From Gymnorhina tibicen (lineage: Eukaryota > Chordata > Aves > Passeriformes > Artamidae), in NCBI GenBank assembly GCA_013399875.1, contig VXAZ01018984.1, positions 62,001-126,000 on the forward strand: a DNA stretch of 64,000 nt, written 5' to 3'. Under the pieces are notes generated by a model, which was given only the letters and a program-made list of their open reading frames with translations, searched no databases and was not told the DNA's origin. Shown here in pieces: positions 12,488 through 24,178 of the stretch. The first letter of the stretch is position 1. Each line of letters opens with the position of its first letter. A program made the translations under genes and the position numbers.

Positions 12488-14627
12488 AGGAGAAACCAGA
12501 CCACTTGCACAGGATGCAGAGAGAGGTGCTGTTGCTCTCAGCATGACTGGTGCTCATGCTTAAGCCAAACAACAACAACAAAAGGAGATGAAAATCTGTG
12601 GTTATTTTGTTTGCACAGATATTTGCTCTACTGTTAAGAGCCAACATCATTTGGGTTTTTTAATTGTGGGCACAGGTATCCTTGAGATCATTTCTGAGTG
12701 CATCAATCCACAGCTGTTCCTGTCTTCAGGCATGGAGCAGACTGTCTGAAGGAAAGTCCCAGCTGATGCTTGCATTGGAGTCTGAAACACTGAGCAAAAG
12801 GAACTCAGTCTGTCTTTCTGCAGTTTCGGGAGCTGGCCAGGAGCAATTTAATTTCACTGGGAAGTTTTCTGTCTTAGACACATGTATAAGTGAGTCTGAA
12901 GAGACTGTGTTATCAACTCTGATAGCTGCTGAGATGCTTAATGGTCTTGTATAAGGATAGTACAGAGCCATTCACATTCAAATTAGCAATAAAAGAAATG
13001 CACCTTAGGAACAGATTCCTCAGAGATAAGATTACAGATTTCATTAGGGAGAGACAGTGCACACTTTGGCATCTCATTGGCTTTGCTGCTGCAGGGCTTC
13101 CAAGGGCATCAGGTGGACCCAGGGTTCATGTACTGCTGCAGGGCTCAAAACCTGTGCCCTCAGGAGTGCAAAACTCAGTAATAAATTCTACCCTCATAAA
13201 TATTTTTCTACCTTACTGTCTCCAAGGCCATGCCTGCCCCAGGTGCTTATTTGTCAGATAAGAATGCATGACAAGTGTCCATAAATTTTTCCTCCTCTAT
13301 CTTTGGGCAAACCTGTGGTGTATCGCAGGATTACTTAATGTTAGTAACTGATTAAACACAGAGTTCAACCTTTCATGCTTGTGTTTTGTGCTTGGTCAGA
13401 TGTGAGGCACACTCACAACATGCAGCTCACCTTTGGTCAGTTCACAACACATAAACCCTGAGATGTTACACACACCATAAGTGAGGTATCCCCTTATCAG
13501 ACAATGCTTCTAAGCAGCTTCCAAGAGCTGTTTAAATATTAAATCTGGCAGAAGGTCACCACCAGCTGTCCATTAACCAAAACAAAAGGTGGTATCTGTG
13601 CAGCAGCCACACCAGCCAAGGTGAGGTCCTGGGCTGTGCCCGTTCTTTGTTTAGAGTTGAATGAGGCTCTGCACTTCCACCTCAGCACTGGGAGGCAATG
13701 TTGAAAAACATAATAAAAATTTATTACAGGGAGGAGAAGAAAACACATCTTGTATGAGTAACTGCTACTGAAAGTCTTGAGGTGATGAACCTCAAGGAAG
13801 GGATGTAGAGGTTGAATCTAAGGTTGCCCACTATTATGCTCACCAGGAATTCTCCTGAGCTGCAGATCAGGCTGACATGGTACTGTACAGTGCTTCCAGC
13901 TTGGTGTCAAACCTCTCAGGAATCATTTGGTCTGTCTCATTAGCCCTGGAAATAACATGATGGGCCTTTCCCCTGTAAGGCTTAACATTCCCATATCAAA
14001 TGACTTCAACTGTGCCCCAGAAAAGTACCAGCTAAATCACTGTGATGTTAGCATCACACATTTTACTTGAGTGGGAGGTTTCCTAGCAGGTTCCCTGTAG
14101 CTCAGAGTGAGCTGCATTTCACTGATGTGTTCCAGCCTCCCAAATTTAGGCTTAGAGATATAAGCCTTCACAACCCTGCTTTGTCTTGCAGGTGTTTTGA
14201 CTCTACCTTGCTTTTCAGACCAAAGCCTGGCTTACTTGAGAATTAACATACCTAGGAAATATCTAAGAGCTCTGTTTCCTCTCAGTGAACACAACAGTCC
14301 CTTAAGCTGCTAACACCAGATTCTTCTAACACCTTTCCATGTCTGCAGCCATGTTTTCCTTCCCAGCTCTTTGACTTCTTTGAGACAGCAAGTCTCAGGG
14401 AGGGAGTTGAAGCACCCGAGTGGCAAGCACTGCACCCTCTGTGAAATGTCCGGAACACAAACAAAGGCCAAGGACAACTTGATAGGTACCCTCAGAGATT
14501 TTACATGCATCCATTGCTGTTCTAATATGCGCCAGCGACTGAGGCGTTTCCTTCTCACTGCTAAACTGCTGTAATCTTGTGCCACAGCAGAAATGTCCTG
14601 TCATGGGGGAATTTCCTGTGGACAAAC
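12488..14627. other. Intergenic, no gene recognised
   Basis: AT-rich to neutral sequence between two CR1 fragments. No exon, RNA gene or further mobile element could be supported. Confidence 0.45.
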
Positions 14628-14664
14628 GGCAGCGGCGGCAGCGGCAGCAGCAGCAGCAGCGGGG
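14628..14664 (+). repeat. CAG/CGG trinucleotide repeat
   Basis: About twelve contiguous triplets, mixed CGG and CAG and ending in five CAG units, are read on the + strand. An open frame from 14579 to 15100 would translate them as a Gln/Arg run, but it has no recognisable domain, so I treat this as a microsatellite in noncoding DNA. Confidence 0.7.
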
Positions 14665-15129
14665 CAGTGCTGAAGGACTGCTCCTCCTTCGTTTGCTGAA
14701 CTGTGAAGCAGAGAAGTGGAGCTCTCAGCATCCTTATTCCCTGGGGCCCTCTAGTGACAGACACTCTGCTCTCCCGGCTCACGCTGCACAGATTTCTGAA
14801 ACACAAAGCTGCTTAGGGGCCAGGCCCAGGGGAAGAAAAGAAATAGTATCGAGTTTGTCCATTAGCAACAGTGTGGGATGTGAAACTTGGTGGTCTGGTT
14901 TACTTCCCTGTATTTCATGCAGGCAGCACCACCACTGCTCTGCCCCAAAAATGAAGGAACAGCAAAGAGCTTGGAAATGTAGAGAACCACCCTGGAAAAG
15001 TAGGAAGGCTGTTTCAGGAGGGGCTTGCATTAACTGTGCTTATACCACCATCCACTACGTCAACACTCACACTGCCTTGAAGAGAGAAGAGAGTGCCTGA
15101 TCTGATGGTCAGGTTCATGACTCACTGCA

Positions 15130-15525
15130 TCATCTCATGTCCCTGTGGGATCAGCGCAGAGCTGGGGATGGAAAAAAGAAGGCTCACAAGAGACCTTATT
15201 GCTCTCTACAACTATCTGAAAGGAGTTTGTAGAGAACTGGGGATCAGCCTCCTCTCCCAGGTAAACAAGTGACAGGATGAGAGGAAATGCCTCAAATTGT
15301 GCCAGCAGAGATTTAGACTGGATATTAGGACAAATTTCATCATGGAAAGGGTGGTCAGGCATCGGAACAGGCTGCCCAGGAAAGTGGTGGCATCACCAGC
15401 CCTGGAAGTGTTAACAAAATGTGCAGATGTGGCACCTGGGGATGTGGTTTGGTGATGAACATGGCAGTGTTAGGTTGATAGTTGGACTCGATCTTGGAGG
15501 TGTTTTCCAACCTTAACAGTGTGCT
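15130..15525 (+). mobile_element. CR1 LINE 3' fragment
   Basis: Diagnostic CR1 3' words are present: GACCTTATTGCTCTCTACAA near 15190, AGACTGGATATTAGGACAAA near 15313, GGAACAGGCTGCCCAGGAAA near 15364 and GTTGGACTCGATCTTGGAGG near 15481. It is a diverged 5'-truncated copy in + orientation. Confidence 0.88.
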
Positions 15526-15689
15526 TTGTGGGACGGGCTGTCTCCCATTTCTGGGAACCCCTCAGACTGTTTGCAAACACTCCCCAGACTTAATTTCTGC
15601 CTCTGGAAGCAGTAAGAGCATCCCTTCTCTGGAGTGTGCTGGAGCCGAAATACTCAGGACTTCAAATATCCTGCAGTGGAAGATCCATT

Positions 15690-16015
15690 GCCTGTAGTTA
15701 GCATACCACATCCAGAAGCTGGAATGACCTGAAACTCAGGAGAAACCCAAGTGTCCCTAACCCAAGGTGTAACAAGAGGAGGAGGTCTGTTGGCAAGAGC
15801 ATCTTGTACCTCAGCAGCAGAGCAGCCAGAACCGTGATTTGGAGCTGGAGCTGGAAGATGCAGGAGTTGAAATCACTTAGAGCATCAAATACCTTGAAGT
15901 GTAAGCAGCTGGAGCATCCATTAGCCAGAGCTGTGAGAACCAGAAGCATTTCTAATCCAAAGTGTCCAGTAGCTGGAGTGCCTATCAGCTGGAACCAGGG
16001 TGTCTGTCACCCAGG
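15690..16015. repeat. Degenerate minisatellite-like repeat
   Basis: The word AGCTGGA or a near match recurs with variable spacing (15715, 15840, 15847, 15908, 15973, 15989). It is accompanied by recurring CCAAGTGTCC/CCAAAGTGTCC and CCAGAAGC-like words. This suggests an old, decayed tandem array with a unit of roughly 30-70 bp. Unit boundaries could not be fixed by eye. Confidence 0.35.
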
Positions 16016-17099
16016 AGCCACATGGGCTGTTCCCTACAGGGAGCTCTTCCCAGCAAGGAGCCTCGCCTCTTCCTTTGGGGCTTAAATACATGTCACATGC
16101 TCCTCTCTGTGTGGAAGGTCTCTCTCAGTCCCTTTCCTGACCGCAAAAGTGAGATGAGGATGACCATGCCGGGCATGGTCTGGGCAGCCATGCTCTGAGG
16201 CACCGCAGGCTGTTGGTGCAGGTGAGGCGGCAGCTCAAGGCAGTGGTGCCCCCTCTGTACCTAAAAAAAAGGAGAGACACCAGTCAGAGCTTCTGAGTGC
16301 ACACGCCAGAGACCCTCAGGAGATGCCTGTCCCCCTCCCCATCCAGAAGAGTCACATCTCTCCCAGAAGGGCAGCCCAGGAAAGGCATCTTGCTCAAACC
16401 TCTCTGCTAAGCAGGGTGCATTTCACCCCCACTGTGTGCACAGGGACTGTACCCACAAACTCTGGCTGTCCCCAGCTCTACACAGAACTGCTGGCAATGG
16501 GATGCAGTTGGGCCAGACTCCAGCAGCTCTTGGTTCACCTTCCCTGAACTCCCTTCCCAAATCTGAGCCCCCCAACCATGAGGCACAGATCTCCTGGGTG
16601 GAGCTCTGGTCTGGGGGGCTGTGGCACTGAGCCCCTTCTGGCATTTTTTGTCCCCACACATATTCATACCGAGGCAGCAGGAGCAGACCCAGCCCAGACA
16701 GTCATGGTTATGCTGGGCTTCTCCCACCCTGGCCAGCAGCGAGAGACCCCCCTTGACAGCATGGCTGGGTGTGGGGCTGTTTGCTCATCACTTCGGGCAC
16801 TCACCAGGCATTGCCTGCAGCTCCTGTGTCCCCTGACACTCCTTGGATGAGGTAGGCACTTGTGCCTCTCACCCAGGCTTGGGGCTGGCTGCTCCTGGCT
16901 CCTTGCTGCACCTCCACAGCACTGCCCGTGCAAACAAAAGCCCCGTGAGGACGCAAGGGCAATGCTGGGGCAAGAAGGATCTGTCTCAGCACCAGCAAGG
17001 AAAACGATCACCACAACCATCGTGGCCTCGAGGGAGGCATCACAAGGAAACCACAATGATCCTGGCCCCAGCAAGCTGGCAGCGGCCTGAGGGAAGGTG

Positions 17100-17640
17100 G
17101 AGAAGCACAACGCAGCACCCTCGAGTCGGAAGGAAAGGTTTAACATTACTGATAGAAACGCCTCAGGACCAGGAAAATATCCCTGTTCCGGCCATCCCTC
17201 GTCCCTTAAGCAGCCGCGGGGCACGGGGACAGCTGCCAGCCCAGCTGACTCTGACCGGGAATTGCTGATACCGAGGTGCCTCACCTGGGGGTGCTGTGGG
17301 CACGTCCACGTCCCTCGATGTCCCCGGGACATGGGTTCCGTCCCAGTGGCGCTCAGCCCGAAAGCCGCGGTGCTCCCGGGGCAGGACAGATGAGGAAGTG
17401 CCGAGTCCTGGCACACGGCGCCGGAACAACCTGCAGGGATCTCACGGGAGAAACGGGATCCCTGCGGAAAAACCAAGCTTGTCACGCCTCCTCGTGTGCG
17501 CCCCGAGGGTGGAACACCGGGAGCGACTGGCTGAGCCGTGCGACAGCCAGGGACCGCCCGCGCAGGGACCGGGATACGGGCGGGTGCAGCTTTGAGTTTG
17601 GTTTGTACGACTCCGTGGTGTGGATCACCTGCGACAAGGG
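17100..17640. promoter_or_regulatory. CpG-rich block with outward-facing splice-donor candidates
   Basis: A strongly GC- and CpG-rich block lies between the ABCG2-like gene and the PLAC8 pair. A strong + strand donor (CTACAG|GTAAGTGATG at 17728) and a strong minus strand donor (CCCCAG|GTGAGGC near 17284) bracket or lie in it, as expected for a bidirectional promoter with an exon on each side. A + strand AATAAA follows at about 17787. No protein family is recognised in the 151-aa or 273-aa open frames here. Alternatives are an alternative promoter of the ABCG2-like gene or a lncRNA. Confidence 0.35.
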
Positions 17641-17737
17641 GCTTTTCCTGCCTGCCTGCTGCTGGCAGCAGTTTGGCAAGGGTGGTGCTGGTACCACCTC
17701 AAATGATGCATATAGGTGTGCCTACAGGTAAGTGATG

Positions 17738-19300
17738 ATGAGTACGGACTTGCTTTAGTAGTAGTGGTCATTTGTAGTAACTTTTAATAAAGAAATTCAC
17801 AGAAACAAAACTTCTGTGTCCTTGTGTCTGCTCAGCAGCCTCCTGGCTGCTTCTGGCTCACTGTGGAGGACACAGGTCTCTGCGGGGTTCGTGGCTTTGG
17901 TCCCTGGTCCCAACAAAACAACCCCTGCATGCACTGGAGGAGAAAGAGACCTGGAGAGGAGACTCCATGATCAAGGATGGGCCTAGGGGTAAAAGGATGT
18001 TAGCAGGAATGATTGTCAGGGAAGCCCAAAACAACCAACATTGTGGGAGGAGATATAGGGGCAGGTGGCCTGCAGGAGCCCCGTGCTGGGGACACAGGGC
18101 TCACCTGTCCCTGGAAAGAGGTGACCTCAGCATTCCTGGCTGTGTGGCTTTGAAGCCCTTGATCCCAGGTGCTCTCAACTCATCCATGAGCTCCTGCAGC
18201 AGCAGGGCTGCTGCTGAACTGGCCACCTCAAACCAGGCAGCTGCCTGTGTTGTGGGTTGAGGCTCAGACCCAGCCCCCAACCCTGCTCTGTGCTTGGCAT
18301 GATGCACGTGGCAGGGATTTAGGACAAGCAGCCAGGAGGGAGCAGAGGTGACCCAGCATGCCCGTGGAGCGACATCTGTCCCCACAGCAGGGACACTGTC
18401 AGCTCCCAGCTCCGGCTGACGCCACAGCACAGCCGCTTTCTCCTGCTTCTCTGTGCACAGGTTTATGTGTGTGAACACAGCCGTACGTGCAGTCAGCAGC
18501 GGCACAGCCTCGTCCCTGCACACCAGGGGCAACTGCAGCGGGAGCGGTGATGGTGCAAACAGGGGAGCAGAAAAGATATTTTTGAATAAATCCTGCTCCT
18601 GTCCTGAAGGTGCCAGCACAGAAGCACAGACATGACAGAGCCTCTGGGCCCCCTGCAGCCCACTCTGGGCAAAAAAAATCACCTTTTTCTGTTCAAACCA
18701 AATAAACCTTAAGCCAGAGCAACCCCAGTTCCAGAATTACCTCTTCGCTGTTTGTCACCATGGCAGGCAATGGATAAACCCTTGCACCCCTAAGTCCCGG
18801 CTCTTCCACCACATATTAAACCCAACACCCACAGCTGCAGGGGTCTGACCCACAGAGAAGCAGCTCCCGTGTGATGGTCTCTTGACAATGTTTGTGTGGG
18901 GAAAGCAGAATGAGACTGGGAATCCCACAGCATCGCCATCACTCCCTACTTGTGTCTTGGTGCTGGGGACAGTCCAGGCAGCAATAGGGATGGGTTCACT
19001 GCTCTTGGGCCTCTCTGAGCAGTGGGCAATGCCGTCACCAGCTCTGCACATTGGTGGTGTCCCCAGAGAAGTTGTTCTCATAGCAGATTTGGCTTTTGTT
19101 TTATGTTCTCCTCAGTGAATTTTGTGGTCTGGCCTCATTTCAGTGTGGGTGTGCAAGAGAAAGCCTCCTTTACCTGACAACCTCATCGCGGCTCTGACCA
19201 GAAAAAGTTAGAAACAGCCTAGAAAAGTTCAGCACTGATTCTGATGCTGCAGAAGGACACAGAGACACGAATAAAAACACACAGGCAGGAAGACAGACAG
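17738..19300. other. Intergenic, downstream of PLAC8-like gene 2
   Basis: Neutral-composition sequence with no exon or mobile element recognised. The minus-strand transcript of the second PLAC8-like gene is expected to end just right of this stretch. Confidence 0.4.
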
Positions 19301-19304
19301 TGCT

Positions 19305-19310
19305 TTTATT
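19305..19310 (-). terminator. Polyadenylation signal of PLAC8-like gene 2
   Basis: On the minus strand AATAAA occurs about 135 nt downstream of the terminal-exon acceptor (19443) of the second PLAC8-like gene. The spacing fits a short 3' UTR exon. Confidence 0.65.
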
Positions 19311-19441
19311 GCTGGCATTACCCAGGGAAGAGGGGATTGAGCACAGCAAAGGCAAACACCTCATGGTGCATTTCCCAATATCCAAGGCAGCAGCAGCTCC
19401 TGCCTGCAGTGGCTCCACAGGGTGTACTGAAGATGGCAGCA

Positions 19442-20486
19442 TCTGCAACGGGACAGGAGAGGAGGGTCACCCTTTCCTCAGCCATTACTGCTCGGGCACT
19501 GCAGCAACCCTGTGTCTGGAGTCAGGTGTCAGTGGAAAGGGAGACCCCGGGAAGACACTAGGTGCAGTGAGATAAAGCAGTGCCAGCGCCCCCAGCTTAC
19601 CAGAATATGCCCAGCTCCTTCCTCCGATTGATGTCTCTCTTCAGCTGGCAGAGTGAACACGGGGCGCACCAGCAGATACTGCAAAAGTCTCCCAGGATGG
19701 AGCCCTGTGGAGCAAGGGACATTGCATGAATAGCCCCTTCCCACACCAACCTTTAAGCCTTCCAGCTTTCTATTTTATATCGTCAGCACCCCTGGGCAGC
19801 GCACCCGGGCCCTGCAGCACCCTGCTGCCCATATCCAGCAAGGACTGGGATGAAGTGGTGTGTGGTGAGATTACCTCCAGCTCATAGCGGTGAGGCAGAT
19901 GTGTCCCTGACTCCCGGCCTGCTGGGATGCCCATGCAACTCCCTGCCTCTGCCCTTCCCCTTGAGCACCCCTTTCTCCTTCCCTGAGCCCCCACCCCAGC
20001 ACCCATCCCGTGGCTGTTGCCGCTGTTGGGATGGGTCCCGAGGTGGTCACTGACCGGGATGTTGTATCTGGTGCGGTACAGGGTCCTCATGGCCACGCTG
20101 GAGCCACACAGGCAGCACTCATCCATGTCCCCAGCCACTTGGCAGCCCAGGCAGAGGAAGCAGAACGTCCCACAAAGACCTGTGGGAAAGGGAGACATGG
20201 GCTTGGCTGAGGGGTGCAAAGACAGAGGAAAGGGGGAAAAGCCAGCCGGGAGCTGTGGCTTTTGGCATCAGGCGAGAGCTGCTCTGCCTCCAGTACCCAC
20301 AGAGTGGGGTTTGCAGCAGGGGCAGTGCTGCAGAAGGAGCAGGGTAAAACAGGAGGAATGAGGGGTACGTGTGTACTCACACACGCCGCAGTCGGAGCAG
20401 TAGTCCAGCAGCCCTGTCTGCCACTGCCCCGGCTGCTGGGCAACTGAAAATTGGGGTTGGACTGTAATCACAGTTTGAGAGGCCAT
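19442..20486 (-). CDS. PLAC8: PLAC8-like cysteine-rich protein (second copy)
   Basis: PLAC8/cornifelin proteins are small cysteine-rich proteins linked to myeloid cells, epithelia and autophagy/lysosome function. Coding segments are 20381-20486, 20055-20179, 19601-19704 and the single base 19442 (106+125+104+1 = 336 nt, 111 aa). The ATG at 20486 follows an acceptor at about 20526. The protein opens MASQTVITVQPQF and contains WQTGLLDYCSDCGVCLCGTF, then the family core CQVAGDMDECCLCG and MRTLYRTRYNIPG. It ends CQLKRDINRRKELGIF. The stop TGA is split over the last intron (TG|A). The second intron uses a GTCAGT donor, as in copy 1. A clear TATA-driven leader exon lies at about 22825-22850. Copy 2 differs from copy 1 in exon 3 (LGDFCSICWCAPC versus CSDYCVTLCCPVC). 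The symbol is family-level, since either copy could be the strict PLAC8 orthologue. Confidence 0.9.
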
Positions 20487-20525
20487 TGCCAGCACGGGGT
20501 CAGGTCCCTCCAGGCAGTTTGTGGT

Positions 20526-22824
20526 CTGGAAAGAAAAGCCATCAGAGGGAGATGCTGCAGGTGTTTCTGAAGAGGGCGTCTTGCTCAGGCTGCTGCATTC
20601 AAAAAGAGAGCTCCCTGGGGAGTCCCCACTGCCAGGGTACTGCCACCCTCACCACAAAGTGGGGGGCACAGCTCTGCCAGAAGCTGCCACTACCCCCTGG
20701 AGCAAAGCCCTCCCCAAAACCAGTCTCCCACCAAAGGCAGCAGCACATCATCCCTTGACTATGCAAGTAAAATGCCTCTGTGAAAACAGAGGTCCTTCTG
20801 CTTCAGAACTGCAGTGCTTCAACACCTCAAACCTGTCTTCTCATTTCCAGGTCATCTTTCATCATTGTCTGCATAAAATTGTCTGCCTTTTGGGCTGCTT
20901 TTTTGGTTTTATTATTTTGTTTATGATCACAGTCTCCCAAAGATATTACTGCTCAGTTCTAGCTTCCCCAAGCTCACAGCAGTCCCCTTAATCTTTGCTT
21001 TGCTCTGTGAGGATCTCAGACTATTTGCTTCCCCCTTTCCCTTCCTTCTTCACTTGCCTTCTTAGTGTGCTTCAAGGCAGTGGGTTTTCCTTGTCTCTTC
21101 CATCACCCTAAGCCCTCTCCCTCCTCCACTTGATTGTCTGTGCCAACTCCTCATCCTCCTCTTCCTCAGGCCCCTGGGGTCACCATGGCCTGTGGAGTTC
21201 CTCTCCATCCCATCCTTTCTCAGCAAGGGGCAGCATCCTCTGAGAGCAGGAAAGCGCCTGCTCCACAGCACCACCCCCAAAATCACCTGACCAATGTAAC
21301 AACTCCACCTGCACCTGCACCTCCATCAGCAGCCCCTTCCCTCCCTTCCACCCCTGCAAGGTACAGCGCCAGCCTCTGCCACTCTCACTCTTGTTTTGGG
21401 GTTTTAATTAGAACAAACAAACAAAAAAAATAGAGGATGCTCCCACAGAAGTCCCATGCAGACACACTCCCTGCCCTGTCCCCAAACTCTGCACCACTTT
21501 GTTAAGCATTCTAAGAGGATAGTTTTCACATCAGAATTGCACATTTACACAAAGTGTTAAACAACACAAGAAATGTGGAACAATTACTATGCCCAGAACT
21601 CAGACGATGCCACTGAGCTCATTACCCACACCGGAGAGGCACTGGCTGTGTGCATTTGTAGTGAGTAATGCCAACAGGTGGCAAAGGCTGGCCCTGCCGG
21701 CAGCTCCTGTAGCTCCCCAGTATTTACAGACTGTCCCAGACACACCCCTGCTGTCAGACACAGCCTGTTGCTGTGGGGCCAACCCTGGTTCCTGGTGGTC
21801 CCAGGAAGAGGAAAAAGATTATTGAATTATGGTGTTAAGAGGGAAGAAAGCTGGTAAAAATCTCTACCTGGTTTGCTCCTGACTTTTTGCTGCTTTCTGC
21901 AGGCAGTGGAAGCATGGCTGGGCCATCCCTATCTGACACCTGAGTGCAGCAGGAAACATTGCACCCACTGTCCCTCTCTGGACATCTCCTGGCCCTGCCC
22001 TGGCCAGCTGCCCCTGTTCATCCACGAGATCTCAGGTAATTCCCACCACCTCTGCAGCCGGTGTAACTCCTCCTGACATGCCAAAACAGCAGCCCCTTCA
22101 AGAAGCCTTGGCACGCAATGATTTAAGAAGCAAGAGCCAGGAGGGGCAGGGGAGGAGACAGACCATGGACAGGCTGTGCAGTGGTAAGCCCAGCATGGGG
22201 GTCCCATGCAGGGACAGGGATGTCAGGACCACAGGGACCACAGGGACTACAGGAAGAAGTGTGCACAGGAGCAGCAGCAGCAAGAGAAGTTTTAGGGGCA
22301 GGACCCCTCCAGTCAGACTTCCCCTTTCCCTCCCCAGGTACAAGCACACCACATGCCCGCATGGGTGGAGGCTGCAGTGCACAGCGGGCAGCAGCCCCGA
22401 GAGCCTCTGCCACACACTCACCTCCCGAGAGATGGCCCAGGCCCAGCACACCAAATGCACAATTCTACAATTCACAGCCCCGTGGCATCACCAGCCTTGC
22501 TGGAATGACTGATGGGGACAAAAGGATCCCGAGATGCCTGCAGCCACATTTCACCAACAACCCAGCTCATAAAGCAGCATCTATAGGCACATGTACATGT
22601 GCACAAATGAGCAATACAGAGCAAAAGCTGCTGTCCTCTACCTCTGTTCCCCACATCTGTCAGGATGCCGTCAGCAGCGCCCACCATGCTGTGGTTAACC
22701 CTGAAGCACTTTTCCAGGTAGAAAACCTCACCTTTTTTTCCAGCCCTTCCTCTTCCCCACCATCACCACTTCAGCCACGAGCAGTTTCCATACCACAACC
22801 CCCGCAAAACTGTGCCATACGTAC
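20526..22824 (-). other. Intron 1 of PLAC8-like gene 2
   Basis: This is the intron between the TATA-proximal leader exon and the ATG exon. It contains pyrimidine-rich tracts and several GC-biased open frames (largest 22181-22915, + strand, 244 codons) with no recognisable domain. No other gene is supported. Confidence 0.45.
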
Positions 22825-22883
22825 TTTCCAAGCCGTCCTCGTCCCAGCAGATGTGTCCTGTTCCCGGTTCTTATGCTTTATAT
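22825..22883 (-). promoter_or_regulatory. TATA box and short leader exon of PLAC8-like gene 2
   Basis: On the minus strand a TATAAA (22878-22883) in the context ACATATAAAGC is followed about 30 nt later by a likely start near 22850. A donor GGAAA|GTACGTATG follows at 22824/22825. This gives a roughly 25-nt noncoding first exon that splices to the ATG exon at 20525. A TATA-type promoter suggests tissue-restricted expression. Confidence 0.55.
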
Positions 22884-24030
22884 GTTCTCTGGCAAATGAC
22901 CTCTGCTCCCTCTGACTAACAGAGCAAATGCCAGCTCAGGTGAAGCTTTGCACAATGACAGCTTCCCTGCTGCCCGCCCTCACCTTTCCCCACCCAGGCT
23001 TTCTCCAGGCCCAGGGCCCCAGTGGGAGAGGTTTCCAGAGAAGGGCAGTTTGTTTCCAGGTTTCTGTGCTGCCCCTAAGCCACATGCTGCTGGAGGTGCA
23101 GCACCTTTCCTTCATCAAACCTGAGCATCCGCAAGAACTGCCTGTAGCTGCACTGGGTGACACAGGGACTGCCTGTCTTAGGCTAAAAATGCGTTTTTCT
23201 GCATTGCCAGGGATCACCCACAGGATAGTCTGGGCCATCTGGGGTTTAAGCGGTTGGAGTGTCATCACACCCACCCACCCCACAGCATGGACAGAGCCAC
23301 TACCTGCCCTTCAAACGTTTTGTGGTGAAGGTGATGGCAGAGCGGGGACAAAAATATTATCTTACTCTCCTTAAAGAATGAAGCTGTGAGATATTTGTAG
23401 GGATCAAAAATCCTTTAGCATTTCTCTTGAGTGGTGGAGAGAGGGTGGATGCAACCTCCACTTTCTGGATGGGATGCAGGGTTCACAGTTCAGTGCAGAC
23501 AGATGGGCTCTGTAAGGCCACGCAGGAAGATGGCACTGTTTGTCTGTGGAGAAGACACAGATAAACCACAACCCAGCCAGGTTTTTTATTGCAGGGGTAG
23601 AATTCATGCTCAGGGTCCATGTCTCTGCAACACGGAGGTGAGCTGGTGCCAGGCAGCCCCAAATCCCCATGCCTTTATATTCAGAAAGGTGGCACTGAAC
23701 AACAGCCCCGGATAGCCACCTGGGCCACCAAAGCAGGGGCTATGCTGGGTGGCGTGCAGAAGTCACTTGCCTGCAGGAAGACCCAGCTCTGCCCTGGAGC
23801 AGTAGTCATTCTCCCAAATTTTGCAACTTGGAAGAGCAACACCGACTCCTTCAGTGTGTTAAATATCCTTTCTAAAAGCTGATCCTGTAACAAAGTACTA
23901 GTGAAAATCTCCCTCTCTCTGTGCAGCAGGCACAGGGAAACCTCAGCTGCACCAGGGGCTGCTGAGATGGATGGAGTGGGAGAAGGATGAGTGCTCTCAG
24001 GTGGTGCAAGAGTGACATACACAGAGGTAG
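22884..24030. other. Spacer between the two PLAC8-like genes
   Basis: About 1.1 kb lies between the promoter of copy 2 and the polyadenylation site of copy 1. No gene or mobile element was recognised. Confidence 0.45.
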
Positions 24031-24047
24031 CAAAACAAACTCAAAAC

Positions 24048-24053
24048 TTTATT
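24048..24053 (-). terminator. Polyadenylation signal of PLAC8-like gene 1
   Basis: AATAAA on the minus strand lies about 126 nt after the terminal-exon acceptor at 24180. The exon from there to about 24030 is 3' UTR except for its first base. It resembles the matching exon of copy 2 (both open ATGCTGCCATC and share TTGGGAAATGCACCATG). Confidence 0.68.
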
Positions 24054-24178
24054 GCTGCAGTTAATTAGGGGAAATCAAATGCAATCAAGGCAAGCCCCAC
24101 ATGGTGCATTTCCCAACAGTCAGGGCAGCAGCGACTCGTGCCTGCTGCAGCTCCAAGGATGCAGCGAGGATGGCAGCA

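Noticed and set aside
14579..15100. Open frame with Gln/Arg run over the CAG repeat
   Set aside because: The run comes from the microsatellite. The rest has no family resemblance and ends next to a CR1.
16664..17485. 273-codon minus strand open frame
   Set aside because: It lies in GC-rich noncoding sequence with Ser/Pro/Gly-biased composition, no domain and overlapping open frames on the other strand.
20487..20495. Upstream start (three codons) for PLAC8 copy 2
   Set aside because: The codon is GTG, not ATG. The ATG at 20486 aligns with the start of copy 1.
22181..22915. 244-codon + strand open frame
   Set aside because: It lies antisense in the PLAC8-like gene 2 intron and promoter, with low-complexity composition and no homology recognised.
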